Below, one piece after another: positions 8,034 to 17,101 of a DNA stretch of 64,000 nt. This DNA is from Solwaraspora sp. WMMD791. GTDB taxonomy: Bacteria; Actinomycetota; Actinomycetes; Mycobacteriales; Micromonosporaceae. A program made the translations under genes and the position numbers. The first letter of the stretch is position 1; every line of letters begins with the position of its first letter. The stretch is from the NCBI RefSeq assembly GCF_029581195.1, contig NZ_CP120737.1:6549001-6613000 (forward strand), written 5' to 3'. The notes beneath the pieces are model-generated. The model was not told where the DNA came from. It saw nothing but the letters and a program-made list of their open reading frames with translations, and did not search any database.

Positions 8034-8993
8034 GTGGACCCGAACGCACACCAGTCGGACGACGCCGATCCCCGGTGGTACTCCGAGCGCACCTACGTCG
8101 ACCAGTCCTGGCAGTCGAGCACCCCGGAGCGGTACCCGGTCGCACCACGCGGTGACACCGGCCCGGCCGCGGAGCCGACCACCGACCGCTTCGGCGAGGA
8201 CCCGCTGGGTCTCGGCGGCCGGTACGGCGAGACCGGCCGTCGAGCGGCGCCGGAGTCCGGCCGCCGGGCCGCCCCCGAGACCGGCCGCCGCGCGGCCGTC
8301 GAGCCGTCCTCGGCACCGCCGTACGGCATGCCGGTGGTCTCGGCGCCGCCGTTCGCGCCGCCGGGTTCGACCTCGCCCACGCCGTTCGCTCCGGCGGGTT
8401 CGTCGCCGCGTCCACCGTTCGCCGCACCGGTGTCGGCGGCGCCGTTCGCCGAGCCGGCCAGCGGGCCGCCGGGTACCTCGGGCGGCTCCCGGGCGCCGGA
8501 CCCCGCGGCTGATTCGGGCCTCGTGACCGATTCCGGCCCGGTCGCGGAGACCGGCCGGGTCGGTGAGCCGCGCGGGTCGGTCGACGTGCCGACCGGTCCG
8601 ATGCCGCCGGTGACCCCACGGCCGCCGGCCGAGCCGCCGCCACCCGCCGGTGAGTACGGCCGCCGTCCGCCGTCCGGCGGCATGATCGGCGACGGCGTGT
8701 ACCGCAGCCGTCGGCCCGCGCAGGCGATCTTCTACGCCGTACTGGTGATGATTCTCGAGGTGCCGGCGTTGCGGTTGTTGCTCGACGGCGCGTTGGCGGA
8801 ACCGGCCGGGCCCGGTGCGGTGGTCGCCGGTACGGCGCTGATGCTGGGCCTGCCCGCCTTCGGGCTCGGCATGTTCGGGTTGACCACCGGTGCGACGAAG
8901 GTGGGGGATCCCGTCGAGGCCTGGCTGCGTCCGCCTACCGCGTACCTGTTGGTCGGTCTGTTCCTGTTCCTGGTGGCCGGTCTGGCCGGCTGA
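8034..8993 (+). CDS. membrane protein with long Pro/Ala-rich cytoplasmic N-terminus, unknown function
   Basis: No recognised family. Residues 1 to about 225 are low-complexity (Pro, Ala, Gly, Ser, Arg) with short internal repeats such as GRRAAPE, and are probably disordered. About residues 235-315 hold two or three hydrophobic segments (AIFYAVLVMILEVPALRLLL, AVVAGTALMLGLPAFGLGMF, YLLVGLFLFLVAGLAG). The GTG at 8034 was chosen because the protein then opens MDPNAHQSDDADPRWYSERT, a normal soluble start. It lies upstream of rpsB in the same direction. The final membrane segment is encoded in the first copy of a 21-base repeat. Confidence 0.65.
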   Translation: MDPNAHQSDDADPRWYSERTYVDQSWQSSTPERYPVAPRGDTGPAAEPTTDRFGEDPLGLGGRYGETGRRAAPESGRRAAPETGRRAAVEPSSAPPYGMPVVSAPPFAPPGSTSPTPFAPAGSSPRPPFAAPVSAAPFAEPASGPPGTSGGSRAPDPAADSGLVTDSGPVAETGRVGEPRGSVDVPTGPMPPVTPRPPAEPPPPAGEYGRRPPSGGMIGDGVYRSRRPAQAIFYAVLVMILEVPALRLLLDGALAEPAGPGAVVAGTALMLGLPAFGLGMFGLTTGATKVGDPVEAWLRPPTAYLLVGLFLFLVAGLAG

Positions 8994-9025
8994 GTCGGCA
9001 CGGCCCTGGTGGCCGGTCTGGCCGG
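8969..9025. repeat. 21-bp direct repeat spanning a stop codon
   Basis: CCTGGTGGCCGGTCTGGCCG plus one G occurs at 8969-8989, inside the end of the preceding gene, and again at 9005-9025, just past its stop. A weaker third copy starts near 9040. This suggests slippage duplication in the rpsB upstream region. Confidence 0.6.
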
Positions 9026-9222
9026 TCGACGCCGGTGGCCCTGGTGGTCGCCGGTGTCCGGGCTGGCGGGGCCCGCGCACGGTGCAGGGCGTACACTCGA
9101 ACACTGGCGACCGCCCTGCGCGGTCGACCTCGCGTGCCCTTCTCCCCGGCTGTTGCCGTGGGGGCGACGGTTCCCTGGTCCTGATCTCTCGGGCCCATCA
9201 TGACCGCCGACCGGGCACCAGG

Positions 9223-9243
9223 ACGCCGGCCGCCGGCCGGCGT
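9223..9243 (+). promoter_or_regulatory. strong hairpin in the rpsB leader
   Basis: Perfect 9-bp GC-only-but-one stem (9223-9231 with 9235-9243) and a 3-base loop, ending about 20 bases before the rpsB ribosome-binding site. The rpsB 5' region is about 280 bases long. S2 leaders are autoregulatory in several bacteria. Whether this hairpin matches any known leader class cannot be judged here. A possible -10 (TACACT, 9092-9097) lies upstream. Confidence 0.4.
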
Positions 9244-9274
9244 GACAACCAGGGACAACAGGGAGAAACCCACC

Positions 9275-10105
9275 ATGGCCGTCGTGACCATGCGTCAGCT
9301 GCTGGAAAGTGGTGTTCACTTCGGGCACCAGACCCGGCGCTGGAACCCGAAGATGAAGCGCTTCATCTTCACCGAGCGCAACGGTATCTACATCATCGAC
9401 CTGCGCCAGACCCTCGACTACATCGAGAAGGCGTACACCTTCGTGCGCGACACCGTCGCCGACGGCGGCAACATTCTCTTCGTCGGCACCAAGAAGCAGG
9501 CGCAGGAGGCGATCGCCGAGCAGGCGACCCGGGTCGGTCAGCCGTACGTCAACCACCGGTGGCTCGGCGGCATGCTGACCAACTTCCAGACGGTGTACAA
9601 GCGGCTGCAGCGGATGAAGGAGCTGGAGGCGCTCGACCTGACCGGCACCGCGCAGGGCTACACCAAGAAGGAGACCCTGCAGCTGTCCCGGGAGAAGGAC
9701 AAGCTGAGCCGTACGCTCGGTGGTCTGCGGGACATGCAGAAGGTGCCGGCGGCGATCTGGGTCGTCGACACCAAGAAGGAGCACATCGCTGTCGACGAGG
9801 CCCGCAAGCTGGGCATTCCGGTGATCGCGGTGCTCGACACCAACTGTGACCCGGACGAGGTCGACTTCCCGATCCCGGGCAACGACGACGCGATCCGCTC
9901 GGCCGAGCTGCTCACCCGGGTCGTGGCGGCCGCCGTCGCCGACGGCCTGATCGCCCGGTCGGGCAAGTCGCGCGGTGCCGAGGACAAGCCGGAGCCGGGC
10001 GCCGTCGCCACCGACGAGCCGCTGCCCGAGTGGGAGCGTGAGCTGCTCGAAGGCCCGGCCAACAAGGAGAACGAGCCCGCTCCCGCCACCGCCGCTGCGG
10101 AATGA
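9275..10105 (+). CDS. rpsB: 30S ribosomal protein S2
   Basis: Small-subunit ribosomal protein. It opens [20 protein letters not shown], then [12 protein letters not shown] and FVGTKKQA, followed by RWLGGMLTN, all characteristic of S2. The length of 276 residues includes an acidic/Ala-rich tail of about 45 residues, common in actinobacteria. The ATG at 9275 has a GGGAGA ribosome-binding site. The frame is open upstream but would add non-conserved residues. tsf follows after 39 bases, the universal rpsB-tsf pairing. Confidence 0.98.
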   Translation: MAVVTMRQLLESGVHFGHQTRRWNPKMKRFIFTERNGIYIIDLRQTLDYIEKAYTFVRDTVADGGNILFVGTKKQAQEAIAEQATRVGQPYVNHRWLGGMLTNFQTVYKRLQRMKELEALDLTGTAQGYTKKETLQLSREKDKLSRTLGGLRDMQKVPAAIWVVDTKKEHIAVDEARKLGIPVIAVLDTNCDPDEVDFPIPGNDDAIRSAELLTRVVAAAVADGLIARSGKSRGAEDKPEPGAVATDEPLPEWERELLEGPANKENEPAPATAAAE

Positions 10106-10144
10106 CGACCACCCAAGCCGACTGACGAGATCGAAGAGAGAGTC

Positions 10145-10975
10145 ATGTCCAACTTCACCGCCGCGGACGTCAAGAAGCTCCGCGACCTCACCGGCGCCGG
10201 CATGATGGACTGCAAGAAGGCGCTGCAGGAGGCCGAGGGCGACGTCGACAAGGCCGTCGAGATCCTGCGGATCAAGGGCGCCAAGGACGTCGGCAAGCGG
10301 GCCGGGCGTACCGCCGCCAACGGCCTGGTGGCCCACGCCGGGTCGGCGCTGCTGGAGTTCAACTGCGAGACCGACTTCGTCGCCAAGAACACCGACTTCA
10401 TCGAGTTCGCCCAGCTCCTCGTCGAGCACGGTGAGCAGATCAAGGCGACCGACGCCGAATCACTGCTCGGCTCCACCCTGCCGGACGGTCGGTCGGTGGC
10501 CGACGCCGTACAGGAGCAGTCGGCCAAGATCGGCGAGAAGCTGGTGTTGAACCGGTTCGCCCGCCTCGACGGCACCATCGCGGTCTACCTGCACCGCAAG
10601 GCGCAGGACCTGCCGCCGCAGGTCGGTGTGCTGGTCGGGTACGCCGGCAAGACCGACGAGGCCGCCGACGCCGACGCCCGGGGTGTGGCGATGCAGATCG
10701 CCGCGATGCGGCCGCGCTTCCTCACCCGGGACGAGGTGCCCGCCGAGACCGTGGAGTCGGAGCGGCGGATCGCCGAGCAGACCGCCCGCGAGGAGGGCAA
10801 GCCGGAAGCGGCGATGCCCAAGATCATCGAGGGTCGGGTGAACGCCTTCTTCAAGGACTTCGTCCTGTTGGAGCAGGCCTCGGTCGCCGACAACAAGAAG
10901 ACGGTCAAGCAGGTCGTTGCCGAGGCCGGCATCGACGTCACCGGCTTCGTCCGGTTCGAGGTCGGGCAGGCCTGA
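10145..10975 (+). CDS. tsf: translation elongation factor Ts
   Basis: Nucleotide-exchange factor for EF-Tu. It has the N-terminal UBA-like domain ([20 protein letters not shown]), the core ETDFVAKN motif at about residues 79-86, and a C-terminal module ending in [12 protein letters not shown]. At 276 residues it is of normal length. The ribosome-binding site GAGAGAG precedes the ATG. It is co-directional with rpsB. A hairpin downstream (11057-11096) may separate it from pyrH. Confidence 0.98.
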   Translation: MSNFTAADVKKLRDLTGAGMMDCKKALQEAEGDVDKAVEILRIKGAKDVGKRAGRTAANGLVAHAGSALLEFNCETDFVAKNTDFIEFAQLLVEHGEQIKATDAESLLGSTLPDGRSVADAVQEQSAKIGEKLVLNRFARLDGTIAVYLHRKAQDLPPQVGVLVGYAGKTDEAADADARGVAMQIAAMRPRFLTRDEVPAETVESERRIAEQTAREEGKPEAAMPKIIEGRVNAFFKDFVLLEQASVADNKKTVKQVVAEAGIDVTGFVRFEVGQA

Positions 10976-11056
10976 GCCACGGCGGTGGTCGTCGATCCGC
11001 CGGGTCACGGCCCAGGTACGGCGACCACCCGCCAGGACCGGTAGCACGATCGACGC

Positions 11057-11096
11057 AGGAGGCCGTTGGTGTACGTGACAGGCACCACGGCCTCCT
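11057..11096 (+). terminator. hairpin between tsf and pyrH
   Basis: A 10-bp perfect inverted repeat (AGGAGGCCGT with ACGGCCTCCT) can extend by 4 more pairs past a one-base bulge, with an 11-base loop. There is no clear T-tract, as is usual in such GC-rich genomes. It probably terminates or attenuates the rpsB-tsf transcript. Confidence 0.5.
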
Positions 11097-11136
11097 CGTT
11101 CCGTAGGGTGGGCTCAGCTAGGGAAGGGCGGGTCGG

Positions 11137-11904
11137 ATGACGCAGGTAACGAGTGGGAGCCCGCTCGCGGCGGACGACCCCACGGCACCGCCGCCCGGGC
11201 GTTCCCGGCGGGTGGTGCTGAAGTTGTCCGGTGAGGTCTTCGGCGGTGGGGCGATCGGCGTCGACCCGGACGTCGTCCAGGACATCGCCCGACAGATCGC
11301 GACCGTCTCCCGCCTGGGGGTCCAGGTCTCGGTGGTGGTCGGCGGCGGCAACTTCTTCCGCGGCGCGGAGCTGCAGAAACGCGGCATGGACCGGGCTCGC
11401 GCCGACTACATGGGCATGCTCGGCACGGTGATGAACTGTCTCGCGCTGCAGGACTTCCTGGAGAAGGAGGGCGTGGAGACCCGGGTCCAGAGCGCCATCA
11501 CGATGGCCCAGGTCGCCGAGCCGTACATTCCGCTGCGGGCGATCCGGCACTTGGAGAAGGGCCGGGTGGTCATCTTCGGAGCGGGCGCCGGGATGCCGTA
11601 CTTCTCCACCGACACGGTCTCCGCCCAGCGGGCGCTGGAGATCCACGCCGACGTCGTCCTGATGAGCAAGAACGGGGTGGACGGGGTGTACACCGCGGAT
11701 CCGCGGACCGATCCTACTGCCCGCAAGCTGGACACCGTGACCTTCGCCGAGGCGCTGCGACGCGGTCTGCGGGTCGCCGACGCCGCCGCGTTCAGCCTCT
11801 GCATGGACAACGACCTGCCGATGCTGGTCTTCGGCGCGCAGGGCGACGACACGATCGTGCGCGCGGTCGCCGGGGAACGCATCGGTACCTTGATCACGAC
11901 CTGA
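11137..11904 (+). CDS. pyrH: UMP kinase
   Basis: Phosphorylates UMP to UDP in pyrimidine nucleotide synthesis. Amino-acid-kinase fold: [11 protein letters not shown] at about residues 28-38, [14 protein letters not shown] at the nucleotide site, and [14 protein letters not shown], the conserved UMP kinase block. [19 protein letters not shown] and the C-terminal [14 protein letters not shown] follow. At 255 residues there is a short extra N-terminus before the core. The upstream sequence GGGAAGGG can serve as ribosome-binding site. frr follows after 78 bases. Confidence 0.97.
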   Translation: MTQVTSGSPLAADDPTAPPPGRSRRVVLKLSGEVFGGGAIGVDPDVVQDIARQIATVSRLGVQVSVVVGGGNFFRGAELQKRGMDRARADYMGMLGTVMNCLALQDFLEKEGVETRVQSAITMAQVAEPYIPLRAIRHLEKGRVVIFGAGAGMPYFSTDTVSAQRALEIHADVVLMSKNGVDGVYTADPRTDPTARKLDTVTFAEALRRGLRVADAAAFSLCMDNDLPMLVFGAQGDDTIVRAVAGERIGTLITT

Positions 11905-11982
11905 CCGACCGGTCCGCCCCACGGGCTGTGCCGACCGGCGGTACGCAGTAGGACAGGGAGCCAGAAGGAGGCGACGGAACAG

Positions 11983-12540
11983 GTGATCGAGGAGACTCTG
12001 CTCGAAGCAGAGGAGAAGATGGAGCGTGCGGTCGAGCACGCCAAGGAGGATCTAGGCGCGATCCGTACCGGTCGGGCCACTCCGGCGATGTTCTCCCGGA
12101 TCGTGCTCGACTACTACGGGACCCCGACGCCGATCACCCAGATGGCGTCCGTCGCGGTGCCGGAGCCGCGAATGGCGATCATCAAGCCGTACGACATGTC
12201 GCAGCTCGCCGCGATGGAGAAGGCGATCCGGGACTCGGATCTGGGCGTGAACCCGAACAACGAGGGTAACCAGCTGCGGATCCTGCTGCCGCAGATGACC
12301 GAGGACCGTCGCCGGGACATGATCAAGGTGGCCCGGGGCAAGGGCGAGGACGCCAAGGTGGCGATCCGCAACGTCCGGCGCAAGGGCAAGGAAGAGCTGG
12401 ACCGCATCGTCAAGGACGGCGAAGCCGGTGAGGACGATGGACGCCGGGCCGAGAAGGAGCTGGACGACCTGACCCACCGCTACGTGGCCAGCGTCGACGA
12501 ACTGGTCAAGCACAAGGAAACCGAGCTGCTCGAGGTCTGA
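11983..12540 (+). CDS. frr: ribosome recycling factor
   Basis: Splits post-termination ribosomes with EF-G. It shows [11 protein letters not shown], the [12 protein letters not shown] segment, [19 protein letters not shown] and the long C-terminal helix [21 protein letters not shown]. At 185 residues it is of typical length. The start is GTG with AGAAGGAGG upstream. Its stop shares one base with the cdsA start (TGATG), so the two are coupled. Confidence 0.97.
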   Translation: MIEETLLEAEEKMERAVEHAKEDLGAIRTGRATPAMFSRIVLDYYGTPTPITQMASVAVPEPRMAIIKPYDMSQLAAMEKAIRDSDLGVNPNNEGNQLRILLPQMTEDRRRDMIKVARGKGEDAKVAIRNVRRKGKEELDRIVKDGEAGEDDGRRAEKELDDLTHRYVASVDELVKHKETELLEV

Positions 12541-14099
12541 TGTCCTATCCCGAGACCGCCGGCGGCGACCACCCGGATGCGCGAACTCGGGCGCGGCGCC
12601 CCGGTGCCGCGCCCGAATCGTCGGCACGCCAGGTGCGCAACGGCTATCCGGCGGTCGAGCGGACCGACCCGTACGGCAGGCCGGCCGGACCGGTCGCCGG
12701 CGGTGCGCCGACCTACGGCCCGACCGGCGATACGTCGGTCTACGGTCCGGTCGGCGGGGTGCCCGTATACGGTCCGGCTGGTCATACGGACCGCGCGCCC
12801 AACGGTCCGTACACCGGCACCGGCGAACTACCGCACGCGGGACCGTACACCGGCACCGGAGTCGGCTACGTGGCCGACCACCGACCCGGCGGCGGGTCGC
12901 TCAACGGTACGCAGACCGCTGGGCACGACGGATCGCGCTCCGGGGGACACGACAGGTGGCCGCCGGACCCGTCGCACGGCCAGTGGCCGCCGGACCCGTC
13001 GAATGGCCAGTGGCCGCCGGGCGAGCCGCCGTCACCTGAGCCGTCGTCCGACGAGCCGGTGCCGTTCGACGACAGACTCGCCACCGACGGGCCGTCGCCG
13101 TCCGACGCCGAGACGGAGCCGGAATCGGCGGCCCGTCGACGGGCCGGGGCCCGGCGTCGACGGGCCGGTCGCTCGACGCCGACCCGTCAGTCGCGATCCG
13201 CCGACGGTTCCGGCCAGCCCGCCACGGCCGGTGCGGCCGGCGCGACCGCTCAGCCGGCCGCGACATCCGGCCCGGGTACGCCGGAGCCGAGTCGGGCCGG
13301 ACGCAACCTTCCTGCAGCCATCGGCGTCGGGGTGGGCCTGGGCGGTATGGTTCTCGCCTCGTTGTTCGTCTGGCGACCCGCCTTCCTCGCGGTCGTGGTG
13401 GCCGCGGTCAGCCTCGGCACGTGGGAGATGACCCGGGCGGTACGCGGCAGCGGTGCCCGACCGCCCCTGCCGCCGTTGCTCGCCGGCGGCGTGCTGATGG
13501 CAGTGCTCGCCTGGCAGGTCGGACCGGACGCGTTGGCCCTCGGGCTGCTGCTGACGATCCTGGCCATGCTGGTCTGGCGGCTCGGCGACGGACCGCCGGG
13601 CTTCCAGCGGGACGCCGCCACGGCCACCCTGATCGCCGTCTACGTGCCGTTCCTCGGCGGGTTCGCCGGGTTGCTCGCCAGCCGCCCCGACGGCGATCTA
13701 CGGATCCTGGTCACGCTCGCGGCGGTGATTCTCTCGGACACCGGCGGGTACGCCGCCGGGGTGTTCTTCGGGCGGCACCGGATGGCCCCGACGATCAGCC
13801 CGAAGAAATCCTGGGAGGGCTTCGCGGGTTCGGTGGCCGCCGCTGCCGCCGGTTCCGCCGTACTGCTCTATCTGCTGCTCGACGTGATGCCCCTGTGGGG
13901 TGCCCTGTTCGGGGTGGCGGTGTCGATCGCAGCGGTCCTGGGTGATCTCGGCGAATCGATGATCAAGCGGGATCTCGGAGTCAAGGACATGAGCAACCTG
14001 TTGCCCGGACACGGCGGGTTGATGGACCGGCTGGACTCGATCCTGTTGGCGCTGCCGGTCTCCTATCTCGTGTTGACCTTGATCGCGCCGGCCGGCTGA
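12540..14099 (+). CDS. cdsA: phosphatidate cytidylyltransferase with long disordered N-terminus
   Basis: Makes CDP-diacylglycerol from phosphatidate and CTP in the inner membrane. The C-terminal 260 residues hold about eight hydrophobic segments and end with the CDS signature around [19 protein letters not shown]. That block supplies the conserved acidic residues. Residues 1 to about 255 are low-complexity, Pro/Gly/Asp-rich, with short repeats (YGPxG, GPYTGTG, GQWPPDP). The extension makes the protein almost twice the usual length. It probably forms a cytoplasmic tail of unknown role. The start overlaps the frr stop by one base. Confidence 0.94.
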   Translation: MSYPETAGGDHPDARTRARRPGAAPESSARQVRNGYPAVERTDPYGRPAGPVAGGAPTYGPTGDTSVYGPVGGVPVYGPAGHTDRAPNGPYTGTGELPHAGPYTGTGVGYVADHRPGGGSLNGTQTAGHDGSRSGGHDRWPPDPSHGQWPPDPSNGQWPPGEPPSPEPSSDEPVPFDDRLATDGPSPSDAETEPESAARRRAGARRRRAGRSTPTRQSRSADGSGQPATAGAAGATAQPAATSGPGTPEPSRAGRNLPAAIGVGVGLGGMVLASLFVWRPAFLAVVVAAVSLGTWEMTRAVRGSGARPPLPPLLAGGVLMAVLAWQVGPDALALGLLLTILAMLVWRLGDGPPGFQRDAATATLIAVYVPFLGGFAGLLASRPDGDLRILVTLAAVILSDTGGYAAGVFFGRHRMAPTISPKKSWEGFAGSVAAAAAGSAVLLYLLLDVMPLWGALFGVAVSIAAVLGDLGESMIKRDLGVKDMSNLLPGHGGLMDRLDSILLALPVSYLVLTLIAPAG

Positions 14100-14235
14100 C
14101 GCGCGTCGCCCGCCCGATCGTCGTGCCTGCGCCGCGCTGGCTGAGGCGCTGAGTCCGCGTTCAGCTGTCGGGGTGACCCGATCTGGGCCCCGGGGCGAGC
14201 CGATTTCGGTGGGATCGTGGGAGACTGGACCTGCC

Positions 14236-15366
14236 ATGAGAAGTCTGCCGTTGACCCCGACCCGTCCGACGACCACCGCCACGCCGGCTGGTCGCGCGGC
14301 CATGCCACCCCAGCACCTGGCTGATCTCGATCTCGAACAGCGGCAGACGTTGCTGGCCGGGCTCGGTCAACCGGCCTACCGGGCCAGGCAGGTCTCCACC
14401 CACTACTTCACCCGGCTGGTCCGCGATCCCGCTGCGATGACCGACCTGCCGGCGTCGGCCCGCGCGCCGATCACCGAACGGCTGCTGCCGACTCTGCTCA
14501 CCGCCGTACGGCAGCGCAGTTGCGACGACGGGTCGACGCACAAGGCGCTGTGGCGGCTGCACGACGGCGCGTTGGTGGAGAGCGTGCTGATGGGCTACCC
14601 GGACCGGGTCACCGCCTGCGTCTCCAGCCAGGCCGGTTGCGGCATGGCCTGCCCGTTCTGCGCGACCGGTCAGGCCGGGCTGACCCGTAACCTCTCCACG
14701 GCGGAGATCGTCGACCAGGTGGTCTTCCTCGCCGGGGTGGCCGCTCGCGGCGGTGTCACCGGATCCCCGCCCCGCCTGTCGCACGTGGTGTTCATGGGCA
14801 TGGGTGAGCCGCTGGCCAACTACGGCCGGGTGGTCGCGGCGGTCCGCCGGCTCTGCGCCCCGGCTCCGGAGGGTCTCGGGCTGTCCCAGCGGCACGTGAC
14901 GGTCTCCACGGTCGGCCTGGTGCCGGCGATGCGCCGGCTCGTCGGAGAAGACCTTTCGGTGACTCTTGCGCTGTCGTTGCACGCGCCCGATGATGATCTG
15001 CGCGATGAACTCGTGCCAGTCAACCAACGGTGGAAGGTCGCTGAAGTCCTTGACGCCGCGTGGGACTACGCGGACCGCACGGGCCGGCGGGTCTCCATCG
15101 AATACGCGATGATCCGGGATGTGAACGACCAGCCATGGCGGGCGGACCTGCTGGGCCGATTGCTGGCTGGTCGGATGGCCCATGTGAATCTCATTCCGCT
15201 CAATCCGACTCCCGGCAGTCGTTGGGATGCCAGCCCGAAGCCGGTCGAGCGGGAATTCGTCCGCCGGCTGCGGGCGGCCGGTGTCGCGGTCACCGTACGC
15301 GACACCCGGGGCAGGGAGATCGACGGTGCATGCGGGCAGCTTGCCGCCGCGCAGACGGCGACGTGA
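14236..15366 (+). CDS. rlmN: dual-specificity rRNA/tRNA m2A methyltransferase RlmN
   Basis: Radical-SAM enzyme methylating A2503 of 23S rRNA and A37 of some tRNAs. The radical SAM cysteines appear as CGMACPFC, followed by [25 protein letters not shown] is the GGE-like SAM block. The C-terminal [11 protein letters not shown] carries the methyl-accepting cysteine. The ATG at 14236 gives 376 residues and has GGGAG upstream. The frame is open further upstream but is not conserved there. It follows cdsA after 136 bases and precedes the DivIVA-domain gene by 35. Confidence 0.96.
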   Translation: MRSLPLTPTRPTTTATPAGRAAMPPQHLADLDLEQRQTLLAGLGQPAYRARQVSTHYFTRLVRDPAAMTDLPASARAPITERLLPTLLTAVRQRSCDDGSTHKALWRLHDGALVESVLMGYPDRVTACVSSQAGCGMACPFCATGQAGLTRNLSTAEIVDQVVFLAGVAARGGVTGSPPRLSHVVFMGMGEPLANYGRVVAAVRRLCAPAPEGLGLSQRHVTVSTVGLVPAMRRLVGEDLSVTLALSLHAPDDDLRDELVPVNQRWKVAEVLDAAWDYADRTGRRVSIEYAMIRDVNDQPWRADLLGRLLAGRMAHVNLIPLNPTPGSRWDASPKPVEREFVRRLRAAGVAVTVRDTRGREIDGACGQLAAAQTAT

Positions 15367-15401
15367 GCTACCGGTGATCAGCGAGTGAATCAGGAGACAT
15401 A

Positions 15402-16577
15402 GTGGCGAGTCAGGGACAGCGCTTCCGGCGCAAGGCGCTTCGTCGGGGTTACAAGGTCGACGAAGTGGATGCCTTCCTCGACCGCGTCGAGGCCACACTC
15501 GCTGGCGAACCGGTCGGATCACCGGTTTCCGCACAGGAAGTGCATGACGTCGTATTCCGTGTCCGCTTCAACGGCTACGACGAATGGCAGGTCGACCTGC
15601 ATCTGGACCGGGTCGAACGGCAACTGGCCGAGTTGGAGGAGCGGGGTCCGGCGGCCCGAGGCTCCGGTGCCGCCGCCGTACCGCCCGAGCGACTGGCCCC
15701 ACCGCCGCGCGAGGACCGGCCGATTGCCGCAGCGGCGCCGGCCCTGCCGGCACGGCCGGTGCCCGCCCAGCCGGCTCCGCCACCGCACGACCCGTACGGG
15801 GGCGGCGGCTATCCGGAGCAGCCCGCCGCCGCCGGTTACGGGCGCTACGACGACCCACGTGGTGCCGGCGGTTACCCGCCGCCCGGTGGCGGCCCCGGCG
15901 GGCCGCCGGCCACACCGGTGCCCGCTGGTCCGCACCGGGGCTTCGGGCCGGGCCCGGAAGGCCGGTTCGACGGGTTCGAACAGGGGCGCCACGGCAAGGC
16001 CGACATGACGGCCGAGATCTACTTCCCGGACCGACGGTCGGGTCCGGCCGGCCCGCCGACGGGCGGGCACCCGCAGCTCCCCGGGGGGATGCCCGGCCCT
16101 GGCGGTCCGGGCCCGCGTGACGGCGGGTTCGGCCCGCGTGACGGTGGTCCGGGGATGCCGGGCCCCGGGGGTCCGGGATTCGGTGGACATCCCGGACCGG
16201 GCGGACATTCCGGTGCAGCCGGTCACCACGCGACGGGTGGGTACCCCGGCGTCGGCGGGTACCCGGGCGGGCCCGGTCAGCCCGGCCTGGGCACCCCGCC
16301 CGGTGGACCGCCGGCCGGCGGTGGCGGTGATCTGCAGCGGGTCGACCAGATCCGGCGGACCTTCCAGGTGCGCCGGTTCGGCAGCGGCTACGACCCGATG
16401 CAGGTGGACCGGCTGTTCGAGGACATCCTGACCGCGATGGCGGGGCGTGGGCCGATGCCGGTGAACACCGCGGACCTCGACACCATGCAGTTCGGCCTGG
16501 TGACCGGCGGCTACTTCGAGGCGGAGGTCGACGCGGCACTCAAGGAGGTGCAGGACATCCTGCACCGGGGTCGCTGA
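15402..16577 (+). CDS. protein with DivIVA-like segments at both ends
   Basis: Function unknown; probably linked to cell-envelope growth or polarity by its DivIVA-like segments. Residues 1-40 (FRRKALRRGYKVDEVDAFLD) look like the DivIVA N-terminal membrane-binding motif, and residues 45-80 (FRVRFNGYDEWQVDLHLDRV) are a second unit. The centre, about residues 85-310, is Gly/Pro-rich and probably disordered. The C-terminus has two more units (FQVRRFGSGYDPMQVDRLFE and FGLVTGGYFEAEVDAAL). No long coiled coil is seen, unlike true DivIVA/Wag31. The start is GTG with GGAG upstream. A strong terminator follows at 16586. Confidence 0.8.
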   Translation: MASQGQRFRRKALRRGYKVDEVDAFLDRVEATLAGEPVGSPVSAQEVHDVVFRVRFNGYDEWQVDLHLDRVERQLAELEERGPAARGSGAAAVPPERLAPPPREDRPIAAAAPALPARPVPAQPAPPPHDPYGGGGYPEQPAAAGYGRYDDPRGAGGYPPPGGGPGGPPATPVPAGPHRGFGPGPEGRFDGFEQGRHGKADMTAEIYFPDRRSGPAGPPTGGHPQLPGGMPGPGGPGPRDGGFGPRDGGPGMPGPGGPGFGGHPGPGGHSGAAGHHATGGYPGVGGYPGGPGQPGLGTPPGGPPAGGGGDLQRVDQIRRTFQVRRFGSGYDPMQVDRLFEDILTAMAGRGPMPVNTADLDTMQFGLVTGGYFEAEVDAALKEVQDILHRGR

Positions 16578-16585
16578 CGTGTCGT

Positions 16586-16616
16586 CCGCCGGGCCCGGTC
16601 TGACCGGGCCCGGCGG
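16586..16616. terminator. bidirectional terminator hairpin
   Basis: Perfect 14-bp stem (16586-16599 with 16603-16616) and a 3-base loop between the convergent DivIVA-domain and DUF2631 genes. TTCTT lies downstream on the plus strand. Confidence 0.75.
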
Positions 16617-16665
16617 TCACTTCTTGGCAGACCGTGCGGTCGCTGCTGGGCGGCCCGGCGTCCGG

Positions 16666-16887
16666 TCAGGACCGCAGGCCGTTGCGCCGCAGGACGATGT
16701 CGCCGACGACGATGGCCAGCAGTCCGACGGCCAGTCCGATCAGCCAGATGTTCTCCACCCGGCCGTCGTGGTTGCCGATCAGCATCGACAGCAGCGCCAA
16801 GGCTGAGACGACGGCTCCGATGCGCCCCAGCTTGCGGTGGCCCGGCTTGTGCTGATCGGGCGAGGTCACCGGCTCGGTTCCGGCCAC
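16666..16887 (-). CDS. DUF2631 family small membrane protein
   Basis: Conserved 73-residue actinobacterial membrane protein of unknown function, usually found between cdsA/rlmN and dxr, as here. It has two hydrophobic segments (IGAVVSALALLSMLIG and IWLIGLAVGLLAIVVGDIVL) joined by a polar GNHDGRVEN loop, and ends in RRNGLRS. The GTG start at 16887 is fixed by a perfect AAAGGAGG ribosome-binding site at 16895-16902. Confidence 0.85.
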   Translation of the reverse strand: MAGTEPVTSPDQHKPGHRKLGRIGAVVSALALLSMLIGNHDGRVENIWLIGLAVGLLAIVVGDIVLRRNGLRS

Positions 16888-16950
16888 GGCTGGTCCTCCT
16901 TTACGAGCGGAACCCGCTCACTCGTTCGGAACCCGACCAGTCTGGCACGA

Positions 16951-16993
16951 CCCCGCCCGGCGTACCGCCGCACCCCGCCCGGCGTACCGCCGC
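16951..16993. repeat. two tandem 21-bp units
   Basis: The word beginning CCCCGCCCGGCGTACCGCCG occurs at 16951-16971 and 16973-16993, 22 bases apart. It sits in the divergent promoter region between the DUF2631 gene and the MBL-Rieske gene. Confidence 0.75.
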
Positions 16994-17101
16994 GGGCCCC
17001 AGGTGAGGGCTCCGGTCCGCCGTCGACGGCGCGGCGATCCGGGCGTCGCCGACCGGTGCGCCGACGGACTCCGGTAGCGTTTCGGGCGTACACCCATTTC
17101 T

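Noticed and set aside
7273-8643. In-frame N-terminal extension of comM by more than 450 residues
   Set aside because: Crosses yraN and other genes on both strands. The family start MSYAK is at 7272.
9065-9100. Full sigma-70 promoter for rpsB
   Set aside because: TACACT is acceptable as -10, but no -35 at proper spacing was found. It is mentioned only as a possibility.
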